A stretch of 64,000 nt of DNA from Mastigocoleus testarum BC008. Lineage in GTDB: Bacteria > Cyanobacteriota > Cyanobacteriia > Cyanobacteriales > Nostocaceae. Made by a program: the position numbers and the translations under genes. Below, in pieces: positions 1-8,865 of this stretch. The DNA is taken from positions 1,322-65,321 of the forward strand of contig NZ_LMTZ01000101.1 in assembly GCF_001456025.1 (NCBI RefSeq), written 5' to 3'. The notes beneath the pieces are model-generated. The model did no database searches and was not told where the DNA came from. It saw nothing but the letters and a program-made list of their open reading frames with translations. Within the stretch, counting starts at the first letter, position 1. Each line of letters starts with the position of its first letter.

Positions 1-1247
1 CTAGTAGTTCGCCAAGCAAACTTTGCGGGGTTAAATAGCAGGATAAAACCGTTCAAATTTATTTCTGGCATCCGTAGTTTTAAAGCGCCAGTTTACAGTT
101 GCGCGTTCTTCATTGCGTCGTTTCTCCCAAGCAGCAATTTCAGATTTTAATATTTGTACTTTTGGAATTCTTCGCTCTAAGCACTGACGAGACAAAACTG
201 ATAGTTCAATTTCTACTTGATTTAACCAAGAAGCATGTTTTGGTGTGTAATGAAACTCTAATTTTTGTATTATTCGGCGTGCCTCTTGTGGCTCAAAAAC
301 TTCATATAATGCGGCCCGATTATGTATATTTAAATTATCAACAACCAAACGAATTACTTCAGCCTCTGGACAGTAAATATCAACTAAATTCTTCATTTGC
401 TTTGCAAAATCTACTTTGGAAGACGCGCGGCATGCGCCACGAACGTGCGCCGCTGGGTAACTTCAATATGTCGCCAACCTACTAATGGTTGAAAATATGC
501 AAATAAGTTAACGTTACCGTTTCTTTTATACTCAAAGTCATAACGTTCCGGTTGGTCTGGTTCTGGAGGTAACGGCGTTCTAACTTCTTCTATCAGTTGA
601 TATGGAGTCTCATCAAAGCAAATTACTGGACGTTTTGGGTCGTAAGGCTCATTGTATAAATCCAACACATCTTCCATCCTTAAGATGTACTCCGAGTTGA
701 CTTCAGAAATACACCACTGTTCCCTTAACCAAGGTTTTACCTCGTTTTTTTTAGGGTTTGACGCACTGTTTCGTCAGAAACTGAGTCTACCATACCAAGA
801 CTTACAAGTTGATCTGCTAAAAGCTGCATCGTCCAACGAGTACGTCCTCCTGGTGGAGTAGAACAAGCTGTGGCTATCAAAAATGCTTCTGGCTTGCCAT
901 CAAGTTTGCGAGGTTTCCGTGGGTGTGGACGGTCTTTTATCGCATATTCTAATCCCCCCACTACGAATTTTTCACGGGTTCGCTCAACGGTTGAAACATT
1001 GACTCTTAGATTTGAAGCGATCGCTGCATCTAAACATCCTTCATTCGCCATAATAAGAATTTTGGCTCGGGTAATAGTTCTTGCTTTGTGCTTACCTTTT
1101 CTAGTTACCGATTGTAAGTATGATAACTCTTCTTCGCTTAAATCCACGATGTATTTTTTCGCCATGATGCTGCCCTGAACTCTATGTTTTTAAGTAGTTT
1201 ATCAGCATCCGCTATTACCAGGCAAAGTTGACTTGGTAGACTACTAG
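1..1247 (-). mobile_element. IS630-family insertion sequence
   Basis: The two ends form 26-bp imperfect terminal inverted repeats. The left end (1-26) begins CTAGTAGT and contains CCAAG and ACTTTGC; the right end (1222-1247) read in reverse has the same blocks, about 21 of 26 positions matching. Between them lies a minus-strand IS630/Tc1-type transposase broken into three frames. A length of about 1.25 kb fits the family. The window starts exactly at the left repeat, so the left target-site duplication cannot be seen. The right end lies only 29 bp before the ATG of the next gene, so the insertion may have separated that gene from its promoter. Confidence 0.85.
31..1165 (-). pseudogene. IS630-family transposase, three reading frames
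   Basis: The reading frame runs in three pieces. Piece 1 (1165-737) is the helix-turn-helix N-terminus, with IASNLRVNVSTVERTREKF. Piece 2 (about 760-411) carries CFDETP, holding the first catalytic Asp. Piece 3 (about 420-31) carries VVDNLNIH and NQVEIE, holding the second Asp and the Glu, so the whole DDE triad is present. Pieces 1 and 2 are joined by a -1 shift at an A8 tract (A_AAA_AAA then C), which could be programmed slippage. Pieces 2 and 3 are separated by a GC-rich stretch of about 26 nt (418-443) after QRRT that does not fit the family. That second break makes an active product unlikely. Confidence 0.8.
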
Positions 1248-1275
1248 TTATTAGCCAGTGAGATCGGAGTGGGAC

Positions 1276-2400
1276 ATGCAAACAAGAATTATAATCCTAG
1301 GAGGATATGGCAATACAGGCTTACTAATTTCCAAATTGCTTTTACAGGAAAGTGATGTTCAAATTGTTATCGCTGGAAGGAATCTAGGGCGAGCACAGCG
1401 AGCAGCAGATGATTTAAATCACGAATTTCATCGCAATTATCGCGTCTCAAGTAAACAAGTAGATGCTGCTAATAAAAGTAGTTTAAAAGCAGCTTTTGAT
1501 AGTGTTAATCTAGTTGTTGTGGCATCAAGTACAATTAACTACACTCGTAACGTTGCCGAACTAGCCCTCGAAGCAGGAGCAGATTATCTGGATGTTCAGC
1601 TTTCTTCCCCTGCAAAATTAGCTGTACTTAACTCTTTGCGGGATAAAATTGAAAGAAAGGGAAGATGTTTTATTACAGATGGTGGCTTTCACCCTGGCGT
1701 ACCGGCGGCAATGGTACGATACGCAGCTACTAAATTTGATACATTGAAAGTCGCTAACATTAGTGCTGCTTTTCAATTAAATTGGAAAGAATTACTGTTT
1801 TCAGAATCTACTACTGCTGAATTTATTGACGAATTGATTAATTTCAATCCGTTGGTACTGAAAAACAAAAAATGGATCGCAATGAGCATGCAAGAACTTC
1901 CAAAATTCGATTTTGGTGAAGTTTTCGGTGAACGATACTGTCCACCCATGTTCTTAGAAGAATTACGCTCATTGCCAGATTCTATTCCATCGCTTAATGA
2001 AACTGGTTTTTATATTTCAGGATTCAATTGGATGAGTGATTATATCATCATGCCTATTGCATTTGCTGCTTTTAAAATATTTCGAGAAAAAGCTAAAATC
2101 CCTATGGGAAAACTCTTTAGTTGGGGATTAAAAACTTTTAGTAAACCTCCTTTTGGGGCAGTTATACAATTAGAGGCGAAGGGTTTGAAAAACAAGAAAA
2201 ATAGCTTGATGCATATGAGACTTACCCATGATAATCCTTATACTTTAACTGCGATTCCTGTTATTGCTTGTCTACTACAGTATCTCAACGGAAGTATTCG
2301 AAAGCCTGGATTATGGTTCCAGGCTCATTTGGTTGAACCAACACAGTTTTTTAAGGATATAGAAAGATTGGGAGTAAGAGTTAGTATTCAAATCAAATAG
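1276..2400 (+). CDS. Saccharopine dehydrogenase-like NAD(P)-binding protein
   Basis: A 374-residue protein with an N-terminal Rossmann fold: strand IIILGGYGNTG (residues 4-14) is the dinucleotide-binding glycine loop, followed by VIAGRN, the usual end of beta-2. The layout matches the saccharopine dehydrogenase NADP-binding family, which also includes trans-acting enoyl reductases and carboxynorspermidine-type enzymes, so the substrate is not known. I chose the ATG at 1276 because GGAG lies 6 nt upstream; an in-frame GTG at 1258 would add six residues without a ribosome binding site. The right end of the IS630 element lies 29 bp upstream. The gene is single and converges on the lipid operon. 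Confidence 0.75.
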   Translation: MQTRIIILGGYGNTGLLISKLLLQESDVQIVIAGRNLGRAQRAADDLNHEFHRNYRVSSKQVDAANKSSLKAAFDSVNLVVVASSTINYTRNVAELALEAGADYLDVQLSSPAKLAVLNSLRDKIERKGRCFITDGGFHPGVPAAMVRYAATKFDTLKVANISAAFQLNWKELLFSESTTAEFIDELINFNPLVLKNKKWIAMSMQELPKFDFGEVFGERYCPPMFLEELRSLPDSIPSLNETGFYISGFNWMSDYIIMPIAFAAFKIFREKAKIPMGKLFSWGLKTFSKPPFGAVIQLEAKGLKNKKNSLMHMRLTHDNPYTLTAIPVIACLLQYLNGSIRKPGLWFQAHLVEPTQFFKDIERLGVRVSIQIK

Positions 2401-2413
2401 ATTTCAGTGGTTT

Positions 2414-2436
2414 ATCCTTGGTATCCTTTCCAGGAT
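2414..2436. terminator. Possible bidirectional terminator hairpin
   Basis: ATCCTTGG (2414-2421) can pair with CCAGGAT (2430-2436) with one bulged base, followed by an A-rich run on the plus strand. It sits between two convergent genes. The stem is short, so this is a weak call. Confidence 0.3.
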
Positions 2437-2446
2437 TACTAAAAAA

Positions 2447-3700
2447 CTAGCTAAATAAGTGAAAAATGAAGTATTGAGGATGCAATTCTATAACTCTAAT
2501 GAGTCCAAACCCTGCTAGCCCTGCTCCCAAAAGAGAAGCCCCAAAACTTATCTCGTCTTTTACCCATAGGGTACACAACTCAACATATTTATCCATGATA
2601 AATAAGACGAAAAATGTTCCAGCAATAGCATTCACCATCCCAAGCTCTAGAGAAGTTGCTGCCCAAATCATTGCCAAACCACTGACAAAGGTAATGACGT
2701 TTCTTAGCCAATAATTTTTACTAGCCACCCACTTGGAGGAAAGTATCGTCATCCCCAAAAAATACACAAAAGTTCCAGCAAACAGCGCACCGGTTTGGAA
2801 CACATCAATAGAACTAGGAAGATAATTCTGAGTCAGTATTATGCCAAAGCTCATTAAACATCCTGCAGCGAATGTTCCTTGACCTGCTTTATCCTCACTA
2901 TCAAAACCAATCAACAGGCTTAAAGGTCCTGCTATCAGCTTAAATCCAAAGAAGGCAATAAAAGCTAAGGAAGCCAACACCGCCACAGCAATACTTTGGT
3001 TCCACCAGGCTGACCCTGCATAGATAACCAAGCACATTCCAGATACGAAGTCTGCTTTAATCTCTGAATCTAGACTTAGATCGCAAGTTTTCTTTCCATG
3101 AAATAAGAGCAGACTCAAGAAAAAAATCAGCGCACCGAAGAGATTTGGGGACAGTCCCTCAAGGAATAACATCAAGTAAGCTCCTGCGACACAGAAGATA
3201 ACTTCGTACACAGGAATAGGTATCTTAGCTAGAAGCTCCTTAACGATCGCAATTATCATCCAGGAAATGCGTGAAAGTACTCCACCAAGAAAGAATAAGG
3301 CCCCTATTATGCTGACGATCACAGCTAAAACTTTCGCAATTGTCTGAACTCGGAAGAGTGCTTTGAACCTATTCCAATTGCGAAGGTTCGTAACAGTTAC
3401 ACTCTCTCCTCGAATCTTTGAGGCTTGAACTGCATAAAACTGCCGTTGCTGATTGGCGATTTCACTGGGTATCACACTACGGGCTTCAAGATCGTCAATT
3501 GTAAGTACGTGATTTCGCAATACGGGTATATTGTTGTACTGATAAATCACATTGGGTTCAGCAGAGGCGAAGCCCACGAATGAGGTAAATGCGATCGCCA
3601 ATGATAACCCCAGCGTGTATATCAATTTATTCACTTTCCTCGACCCTAAATCTGAGTATTTTGAGCGAATCTTAGTAATATCGAAATTAGTTATTCCCAT
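2447..3700 (-). CDS. Polytopic membrane protein of unknown function in the lipid operon
   Basis: A 417-residue protein that I do not recognise. It has an N-terminal hydrophobic segment ending AFTSFVGFASA, which looks like a cleavable signal. A soluble stretch of about 80 residues follows (QYNNIPVLRNH onward), then about eight hydrophobic helices, several rich in Gly and Phe. The start is the ATG at 3700, which overlaps the stop of the upstream methyltransferase gene by one base (TAATG), a typical translational-coupling junction. A longer frame reaching 3754 would run into the methyltransferase and is not credible. As the last gene of a phospholipid operon it could be a flippase, transporter or accessory factor; nothing in the sequence decides this. 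Confidence 0.6.
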   Translation of the reverse strand: MGITNFDITKIRSKYSDLGSRKVNKLIYTLGLSLAIAFTSFVGFASAEPNVIYQYNNIPVLRNHVLTIDDLEARSVIPSEIANQQRQFYAVQASKIRGESVTVTNLRNWNRFKALFRVQTIAKVLAVIVSIIGALFFLGGVLSRISWMIIAIVKELLAKIPIPVYEVIFCVAGAYLMLFLEGLSPNLFGALIFFLSLLLFHGKKTCDLSLDSEIKADFVSGMCLVIYAGSAWWNQSIAVAVLASLAFIAFFGFKLIAGPLSLLIGFDSEDKAGQGTFAAGCLMSFGIILTQNYLPSSIDVFQTGALFAGTFVYFLGMTILSSKWVASKNYWLRNVITFVSGLAMIWAATSLELGMVNAIAGTFFVLFIMDKYVELCTLWVKDEISFGASLLGAGLAGFGLIRVIELHPQYFIFHLFS

Positions 3701-4560
3701 TATGGATTCTTCCGCGCTGTAACAACCCCAAAGATTCCATTCGGTTCCATACAAACCTGAAAGTTATCAAATCCTGCATTTGCAGCCCATTGACGAGTCA
3801 ATTCCCAAGAGCGCAACCGCATCACCCAAAGACGACCGGTATGAGTGGGTAAGGTACGAGCAATTAATTCTAACTGGGGATGATTGGGTTGAATGGTGAA
3901 AATTAGGGTTCCTGGAGCTTCCATAATTTGATAAAGCTGCTTAAAGTGATGCTCGATTAAGTGATCATCTGGCAAAATTTCATGTAATCCAGAAACAACA
4001 ATTACATTAGGTCGGGGTTGTACTCGCTCCAGACTTTCATCATTGAAAGCATCAGCTTGTTGGATTTGGGCTGTAACTCCCAAGTCCATCGCCAATTGAC
4101 AGGCTTTGGTAACGTTTTCTAATTTATAATCCCTTAGGGTTGCTGCAAATTTCTTATCCTGAAACTCTTGTAAAACTTCCAAATCGTAACGACCACCTCC
4201 ACAAGCTACATCTAATAAACTGCAAGGAATATTTTGCTGTTGGTAAGACTGTAATACCTCCCGCAGAGTACTTTTGAGTAACTTAGAACGCTGTCGAATA
4301 CCGCGCCATCCTTGGGAGTTGAGATAGAACCAATCAATAAGTGTCCCTAATGGTGTAATACCACTCGGTTGATTTGCATAAACGTACTCCAGCATCACCC
4401 CAGAATCGAATCCATACTGAAAGCCAATCCGAATTCCATTAGATAATTTTCCAACTGTTTTGAGTGACATACTCAATAATCCGTAATACCAGGCTTTAGG
4501 ATTCCATGCAGGTAATGGGCGTAGGAGTTTTTCGTAAGTTGATAATGATTCTTGTAACAT
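3700..4560 (-). CDS. Class I SAM-dependent methyltransferase, lipid-operon type
   Basis: A 286-residue protein. SAM-binding motif I is LLDVACGGGRYDLEVLQ (about residues 115-131), followed by AATLRDYKLENV and IQQADAF, then NVIVVSGLHEILPDD at the motif-IV position. The C-terminal segment with GRLWVMRLRSWELTRQW resembles the methyltransferase half of the bifunctional hydrolase/methyltransferase proteins found beside CDP-alcohol phosphatidyltransferases in other bacteria. Here the hydrolase half is absent. The operon context suggests methylation of a lipid head group or precursor; that is inference. The stop overlaps the next start by one base. Confidence 0.7.
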   Translation of the reverse strand: MLQESLSTYEKLLRPLPAWNPKAWYYGLLSMSLKTVGKLSNGIRIGFQYGFDSGVMLEYVYANQPSGITPLGTLIDWFYLNSQGWRGIRQRSKLLKSTLREVLQSYQQQNIPCSLLDVACGGGRYDLEVLQEFQDKKFAATLRDYKLENVTKACQLAMDLGVTAQIQQADAFNDESLERVQPRPNVIVVSGLHEILPDDHLIEHHFKQLYQIMEAPGTLIFTIQPNHPQLELIARTLPTHTGRLWVMRLRSWELTRQWAANAGFDNFQVCMEPNGIFGVVTARKNP

Positions 4561-4614
4561 TTTGACCTCTAAGAAAAATAAAATAGTAAACTTTGGATAA
4601 AATAGGTTTTTTAC

Positions 4615-5307
4615 TCAAGTCGCGAGCATTTGTTCTGCTGACAAAGTCTGCATTCGTTCTCTCAATTTGTGAAGAAAGGTTTGTTTATCTCCACCCCAAT
4701 AGAGTGCTTGACCGATAAACATAGAGCATAGAAAAGGTACTAGCAGAAATTTCCCCTTTGGTAAGGCTTTACCAAGTCCATAGATAAAAATGGGAACAAT
4801 AGGAACATTGGGATGTCGTTTTGCAAGATGAGTAATACCACATCTAAACTCTTTTAGGGACTCAGGTTCGCCTCTGGATCCTTCAGGATAAAGAATTAGA
4901 ATTTGGTTTTGTGCTAAAGCGGCTGCACAATCTTTAAAAAAGGTGCGGTGTTTGGTACAAATGTCTTTGGGAGAATTTTCCTTGGGAGAATTTTCTTTAG
5001 GAGAATCTTCTTGATTTGAGTTGCAACGGACTGGAATGATATCTAAAACATGGCGAGAAAACCAGGCTAAGTAAGAATTTTTCTGAAGGAAATATTGTTC
5101 ATTGGCTAAGGGACGAAGGTTATGCGCCATCGATAATGGGAAGAGAGACATTATGGCGAGGGTGTCTAAATGACTATTGTGATTCGCAACCAAAATAGCG
5201 GGACCAGTACTTGGTAGTAATTCCTTATGTCTGACACGCAAGCCAAGAATAACAAACACCACAAACTTAGCAATTAGTACAAAGAGGAATTTCAGAACTC
5301 GGTTCAT
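4615..5307 (-). CDS. PlsC-like 1-acylglycerol-3-phosphate acyltransferase
   Basis: A 230-residue membrane-bound acyltransferase. Block I, NHNSHLD (about residues 41-47), is the catalytic HX4D motif, and block III is YPEGSRG (about 141-147). An N-terminal hydrophobic segment (LFVLIAKFVVFVILGL) anchors it. The family transfers an acyl chain to lysophosphatidate or related lysophospholipids. A tandem repeat, NSPKE NSPKE NSPKD (about residues 106-120), encoded by near-identical 15-bp DNA repeats, lies in a loop between the two motifs and is not a family feature. The start ATG overlaps the stop of the cytidylyltransferase gene by 4 nt (ATGA), so translation is probably coupled. Confidence 0.8.
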   Translation of the reverse strand: MNRVLKFLFVLIAKFVVFVILGLRVRHKELLPSTGPAILVANHNSHLDTLAIMSLFPLSMAHNLRPLANEQYFLQKNSYLAWFSRHVLDIIPVRCNSNQEDSPKENSPKENSPKDICTKHRTFFKDCAAALAQNQILILYPEGSRGEPESLKEFRCGITHLAKRHPNVPIVPIFIYGLGKALPKGKFLLVPFLCSMFIGQALYWGGDKQTFLHKLRERMQTLSAEQMLAT

Positions 5308-6317
5308 AAAAATTGCCCCCGATAATAGAAGTAAACGGTGAAGTGGAAGAATAGAGGCGCTGTATAAATTAAACTATCAATGCGGTCCAAAATACCACCA
5401 TGACCGGGGATAATAGTTCCACTATCTTTGATATTCAAGTCTCGCTTTAAGGCAGAAATATTCACATCACCAATAAATCCGGTCAAACTGAGGATGAGTC
5501 CCACATATAAAGCGTGCATTGTATGGAAGGGAGTTAGCCAAGGTGCGAGAGCAATCGCTAATCCTGTAGTGACCAATATACCGCCCAATAATCCTTCTAC
5601 AGTTTTTCCCGGACTGACTTTAGGAAGAATTTTGCGATCGCCCAAAATTTTACCGGTAACGTATTGAGCAATATCGTTAATTTCTGTCAGCACCACCAGA
5701 TATACCAGTAAGCCTGCACCACGAGCAATGGGATTTCCTTCGGGTGGTAGCATCAGTAAATAGGAAAGATGACTAATGGTGTAAACAGTTAACATCAATC
5801 CCCATTGAAGGGTGCTAATAGCATTTAAAAAACCTTGATTTTCACCAATTAACACCATCTGCATGGGTAGGAACAGAAACATATAGATGGGAATGAAGAT
5901 GAGAAACATCCCGTACCAGCCAATGTAAATCCAGAAATACTGAAGTAATATGGCAAAATATGCCCATAACAAAACCTGACGGTCTGCGAGACGAGTTGGA
6001 ATTAGGGAAAGATATTCCTTGAGCGCGAGAAAACTTAGAAAGCCGAAAAAGATAATAGAAACAGTGCGATTAAGAAATAGTGCCAAACTGAAAATAGTCA
6101 CCATCACCCACCAAGACTTGATGCGGTCTTTCAGTTCGCTGTAGTCTTTCTGAGGATTATAAAATCCTAAAGTGTAGATAATTGCTGTGGAAATAACCAG
6201 TAACCCATAAATTCCAGCCAGAGTTAAAAGCACTGAAGTTGATAAATTGACAACCAGTGAGTTGACAATTGGTAAGTTGACAACCGGTAAATTCACAATT
6301 AGTAAACTTATGTTCAT
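5304..6317 (-). CDS. Phosphatidate cytidylyltransferase (CdsA family)
   Basis: A 337-residue integral membrane protein with about eight helices. The C-terminal CDS signature is complete: SPGKTVEG, then GDVNISALKRD, then the PGHGGILDRIDSL block. The family makes CDP-diacylglycerol from phosphatidate and CTP. I chose the ATG at 6317 because AAGGA precedes it; a longer frame to 6392 would overlap the upstream gene. The first 30 residues contain a repeated VNLP/VNL pattern encoded by short direct repeats, unlike the rest of the protein. This is probably a second, pathway-specific CDS enzyme besides the housekeeping copy expected elsewhere; that is inference from the operon. Confidence 0.85.
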   Translation of the reverse strand: MNISLLIVNLPVVNLPIVNSLVVNLSTSVLLTLAGIYGLLVISTAIIYTLGFYNPQKDYSELKDRIKSWWVMVTIFSLALFLNRTVSIIFFGFLSFLALKEYLSLIPTRLADRQVLLWAYFAILLQYFWIYIGWYGMFLIFIPIYMFLFLPMQMVLIGENQGFLNAISTLQWGLMLTVYTISHLSYLLMLPPEGNPIARGAGLLVYLVVLTEINDIAQYVTGKILGDRKILPKVSPGKTVEGLLGGILVTTGLAIALAPWLTPFHTMHALYVGLILSLTGFIGDVNISALKRDLNIKDSGTIIPGHGGILDRIDSLIYTAPLFFHFTVYFYYRGQFL

Positions 6318-6337
6318 GACATATCCTTGTGAAATGG

Positions 6338-6928
6338 CTATTGACTGCGATTGAATATCGTCCACAGTAGGAGAACAACCATTCCTACCCAAATACTGTT
6401 CATAAAAGAGATAGATTCAAGTTGAATTCCAAATCCTAGTACCAGACTAATGATGGCGAAAAATAAGGCGCGATCGCTCTTACCCATTGGTCCTTCATAG
6501 CTACGCTTGTTGTCGATTATGAATTTTAAAAACCCAATAATTTCGGCAATAATGGCAAGGATAACGATGGTTATGATCCAAGGTGCTTTAATACCTGGAA
6601 TAAAACTAAAAGGTAGGTAGAGTGCAACGTCAGAAATAATATCTCCCAGTTCGTTGAGTACAAATCCCATGTCTGTTGTTAAATTCTGTTCGCGAGCAAG
6701 CATCCCATCAATCGCATTAAGCGCCATTCTTAGCAACAAAATTATGGGAAACAACAAAAACACAAATTTAGATTGGGGATAAAAAGTAATTGTTAAACCC
6801 ATAGCAACAGATAGCAAAATCGCCGACACTGTAATCTGATTAGGGGAAATTTGCCAGGTTGCGAACCGATTAACTAACGGACGAAGACAATTTTGGAATG
6901 CAGGTTTAAATTGATATAGGGTAAACAT
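6338..6928 (-). CDS. CDP-alcohol phosphatidyltransferase family protein
   Basis: A 196-residue protein with about six membrane helices; first gene of the minus-strand lipid operon. The signature region reads NAIDGMLAR, then eight residues, then GFVLNELGD and IISD. Compared with the family consensus (D-x2-DG-x2-AR-x8-G-x3-D-x3-D), two of the metal-ligand Asp positions are Asn here while others are kept. As I recall, this LNELGD version is typical of homologues in such clusters, so it is probably a subfamily trait rather than decay. The enzyme should join CDP-diacylglycerol to an alcohol head group; the alcohol is unknown. Confidence 0.75.
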   Translation of the reverse strand: MFTLYQFKPAFQNCLRPLVNRFATWQISPNQITVSAILLSVAMGLTITFYPQSKFVFLLFPIILLLRMALNAIDGMLAREQNLTTDMGFVLNELGDIISDVALYLPFSFIPGIKAPWIITIVILAIIAEIIGFLKFIIDNKRSYEGPMGKSDRALFFAIISLVLGFGIQLESISFMNSIWVGMVVLLLWTIFNRSQ

Positions 6929-7116
6929 CAGCCTTGCAAAAACTCATACCCTAAATATAAAGACCATACCTCTGCAATAAAAATGACCCGATCGAGCATA
7001 CCGTACCACTCTCGAATGGTGAAGAAGGAGGTCGAAGCAGATCGAAGTTTTTGCGAAGAATTTGTTATGCTCGGTATCAAAGCAAGATTATTTTCTTATT
7101 CTTATCCGTAGCCATC

Positions 7117-8157
7117 ATGTCAGAATTATCTGCGTTTAATCCTGAAAAGTTTGAGCAATGGCTCCCCCAAGCACAGCGTCAACTGTATGTTAAATCGCTG
7201 ATGCAAAGGGTAGGGATGACACGATGGCGAGCTGAATGCTTTGTTCGTCTTTGGCTATATTTGTTTTTGAAAGATTCTCAAACTCGTCATACTCTGCCAA
7301 AGTTACCCTTAAAGGAGTTAGCATTTCCTCAAGGTTGGGTGGAATGTAGTTGCCACCAAGCTGCAGATATATTTTATAGCGATCGAGAACGAGGGGGCGA
7401 GCGTTCGGCTGGTATGATGCTGGATAAATTGGTTGCTTTGGGGCTAATTAGAAAACACTTTGATGGTAATTGTACCCAAATTGAAATTCAACCACTCCCA
7501 GAACTTTTAGAGCACCATACCTTAGATTCTACAGCGATCGTTAAACCAGATGCTTTCGATTTACGCAGCGATGCAATTCCCATTGCTAATATGCTGGCCA
7601 GTAATTACAATTGGCTCAATCGGAATACAGATACCGTACCTTACCGCATCGCCAATATTCTCCGCGATTGGGCGAGTCAATATGCAGGGGGAATGCGAGT
7701 ATTACGGCGCAGTGATAATCAGAATCCTGTAGGGTTTTATGTTCTTTATCCTACTCTGCGGGAATCAGAAATTAAATTTTTTGCTCCTCCCAGTCAAGGA
7801 CTTCATCTAAGTCGAGTTACTGAAGTCGACCCGTTTAAAATCGCTTTACCAGGAGATGAAACCTGTCGCTCTGTTTTTGTCCGCAGTTGGATGATTGATA
7901 GTTCCTATCAAAAACAAGCTCAAGTTCTGTTCTTACAGGATGCGCAACAAACTCTTGGTAGGATGAAAGAAGATTTTCCCAATTTATGGGATATGTATAC
8001 CTTAATCATTCATCCCAGTTATGCAGAATTAGGACAAGCATTGGGATTTCAGAAAACTGGTTCTGACCCTAAATTACCACTTTATTGGATGTACCAAGCA
8101 GTTGATCGATTCCTGAAGCTTGATATCCAGAAAGCTATGAGCAATATTGTTTCTTGA
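7117..8157 (+). CDS. Conserved cyanobacterial-type protein, winged-helix-like N-terminus and GNAT-like C-terminus
   Basis: A 346-residue soluble protein that I cannot assign to a function. Residues 1-130 are helical and contain SAGMMLDKLVALGLIRKHFD, which resembles a winged-helix turn. The C-terminal 90 residues, with WDMYTLIIHPSYAELGQALGFQKTG, have the look of the end of a GNAT fold. The start was set at the ATG at 7117 (MSELSAF); the in-frame TTG at 7051 would add an unlikely hydrophobic leader. It is transcribed divergently from the phospholipid operon, with about 190 bp between them, so the two may share a control region. Confidence 0.6.
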   Translation: MSELSAFNPEKFEQWLPQAQRQLYVKSLMQRVGMTRWRAECFVRLWLYLFLKDSQTRHTLPKLPLKELAFPQGWVECSCHQAADIFYSDRERGGERSAGMMLDKLVALGLIRKHFDGNCTQIEIQPLPELLEHHTLDSTAIVKPDAFDLRSDAIPIANMLASNYNWLNRNTDTVPYRIANILRDWASQYAGGMRVLRRSDNQNPVGFYVLYPTLRESEIKFFAPPSQGLHLSRVTEVDPFKIALPGDETCRSVFVRSWMIDSSYQKQAQVLFLQDAQQTLGRMKEDFPNLWDMYTLIIHPSYAELGQALGFQKTGSDPKLPLYWMYQAVDRFLKLDIQKAMSNIVS

Positions 8158-8276
8158 AATCAAGAATCTGAGATGTTCTCGATCGCTAATTTCAATTTCA
8201 AAAGAACTGAAGCTTAATCCCCAATATCTATAAATTGAATATTAAGTGAATATTAAGAAATAATATAAGAATTTTT

Positions 8277-8804
8277 ATGTCTTTTTTCTTCTCACCAATG
8301 AATGAAAACAACGCACGTATAATCTTAAACTGGCGTTATGAAAAACCTTATGATTTTTATAATCCCGACTCCTCCCACATAGAGGAAAATATACAGGAAT
8401 TTACCAACCCCCAAAATGCTTATTACAGCTTGACCAATAGTAATAGTGAACTTGTAGCACATTGCTGTTTTGGAACAGAAGCGCGGGTAAGTGATGGTAA
8501 TTACAGTGTTGAAGCACTTGATATAGGACTTGGAATGAATCCTAGGTTTACCAAACGGGGACTTGCTTTGCGTACAATCAATGCCATAATTGATTTTGGT
8601 AACGCCAAGTTTTTAGCAACTTTGTTTCGTGTTACCGTTGCGGAATTTAATCAACAAGCTTTAAGGATATGTGAAAAAGCTGGCTTTAAAGAAATTGAAA
8701 GATTTCAAAGAAAGCAAGATGGTAAATATTTCCTAATTATGATCCTGAATTTGGAAAATTCTCCCACTTATTCTAAAAATAATTACTCTAAAAATAATTA
8801 CTAG
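8277..8804 (+). CDS. GNAT family N-acetyltransferase, RimJ/RimL-like
   Basis: A 175-residue protein. The core NPRFTKRGLALRTINAIIDFG (about residues 88-109) matches motif A of GNAT acetyltransferases, in which the backbone binds acetyl-CoA pyrophosphate. VTVAEFNQQALRICEKAGF (about 119-137) is the typical motif B helix-turn, and the end EIERFQRKQDGKYFLIMI is the closing hairpin. The acceptor is unknown. The last 14 residues hold a duplicated YSKNN unit from a short DNA duplication, and the stop follows directly. Start and frame are clear, although no strong Shine-Dalgarno sequence is seen. Confidence 0.75.
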   Translation: MSFFFSPMNENNARIILNWRYEKPYDFYNPDSSHIEENIQEFTNPQNAYYSLTNSNSELVAHCCFGTEARVSDGNYSVEALDIGLGMNPRFTKRGLALRTINAIIDFGNAKFLATLFRVTVAEFNQQALRICEKAGFKEIERFQRKQDGKYFLIMILNLENSPTYSKNNYSKNNY

Positions 8805-8865
8805 AGCGATTTTCCCGAATACTTCTAAACTTATCTCTTAAAGTTTTTGCAGGTTTAACGTCAGT

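Noticed and set aside
6157..6378. Cys/Thr/Asn-rich 73-codon frame in the cdsA-like gene
   Set aside because: It is a shadow of the direct DNA repeats at the start of the cytidylyltransferase gene.
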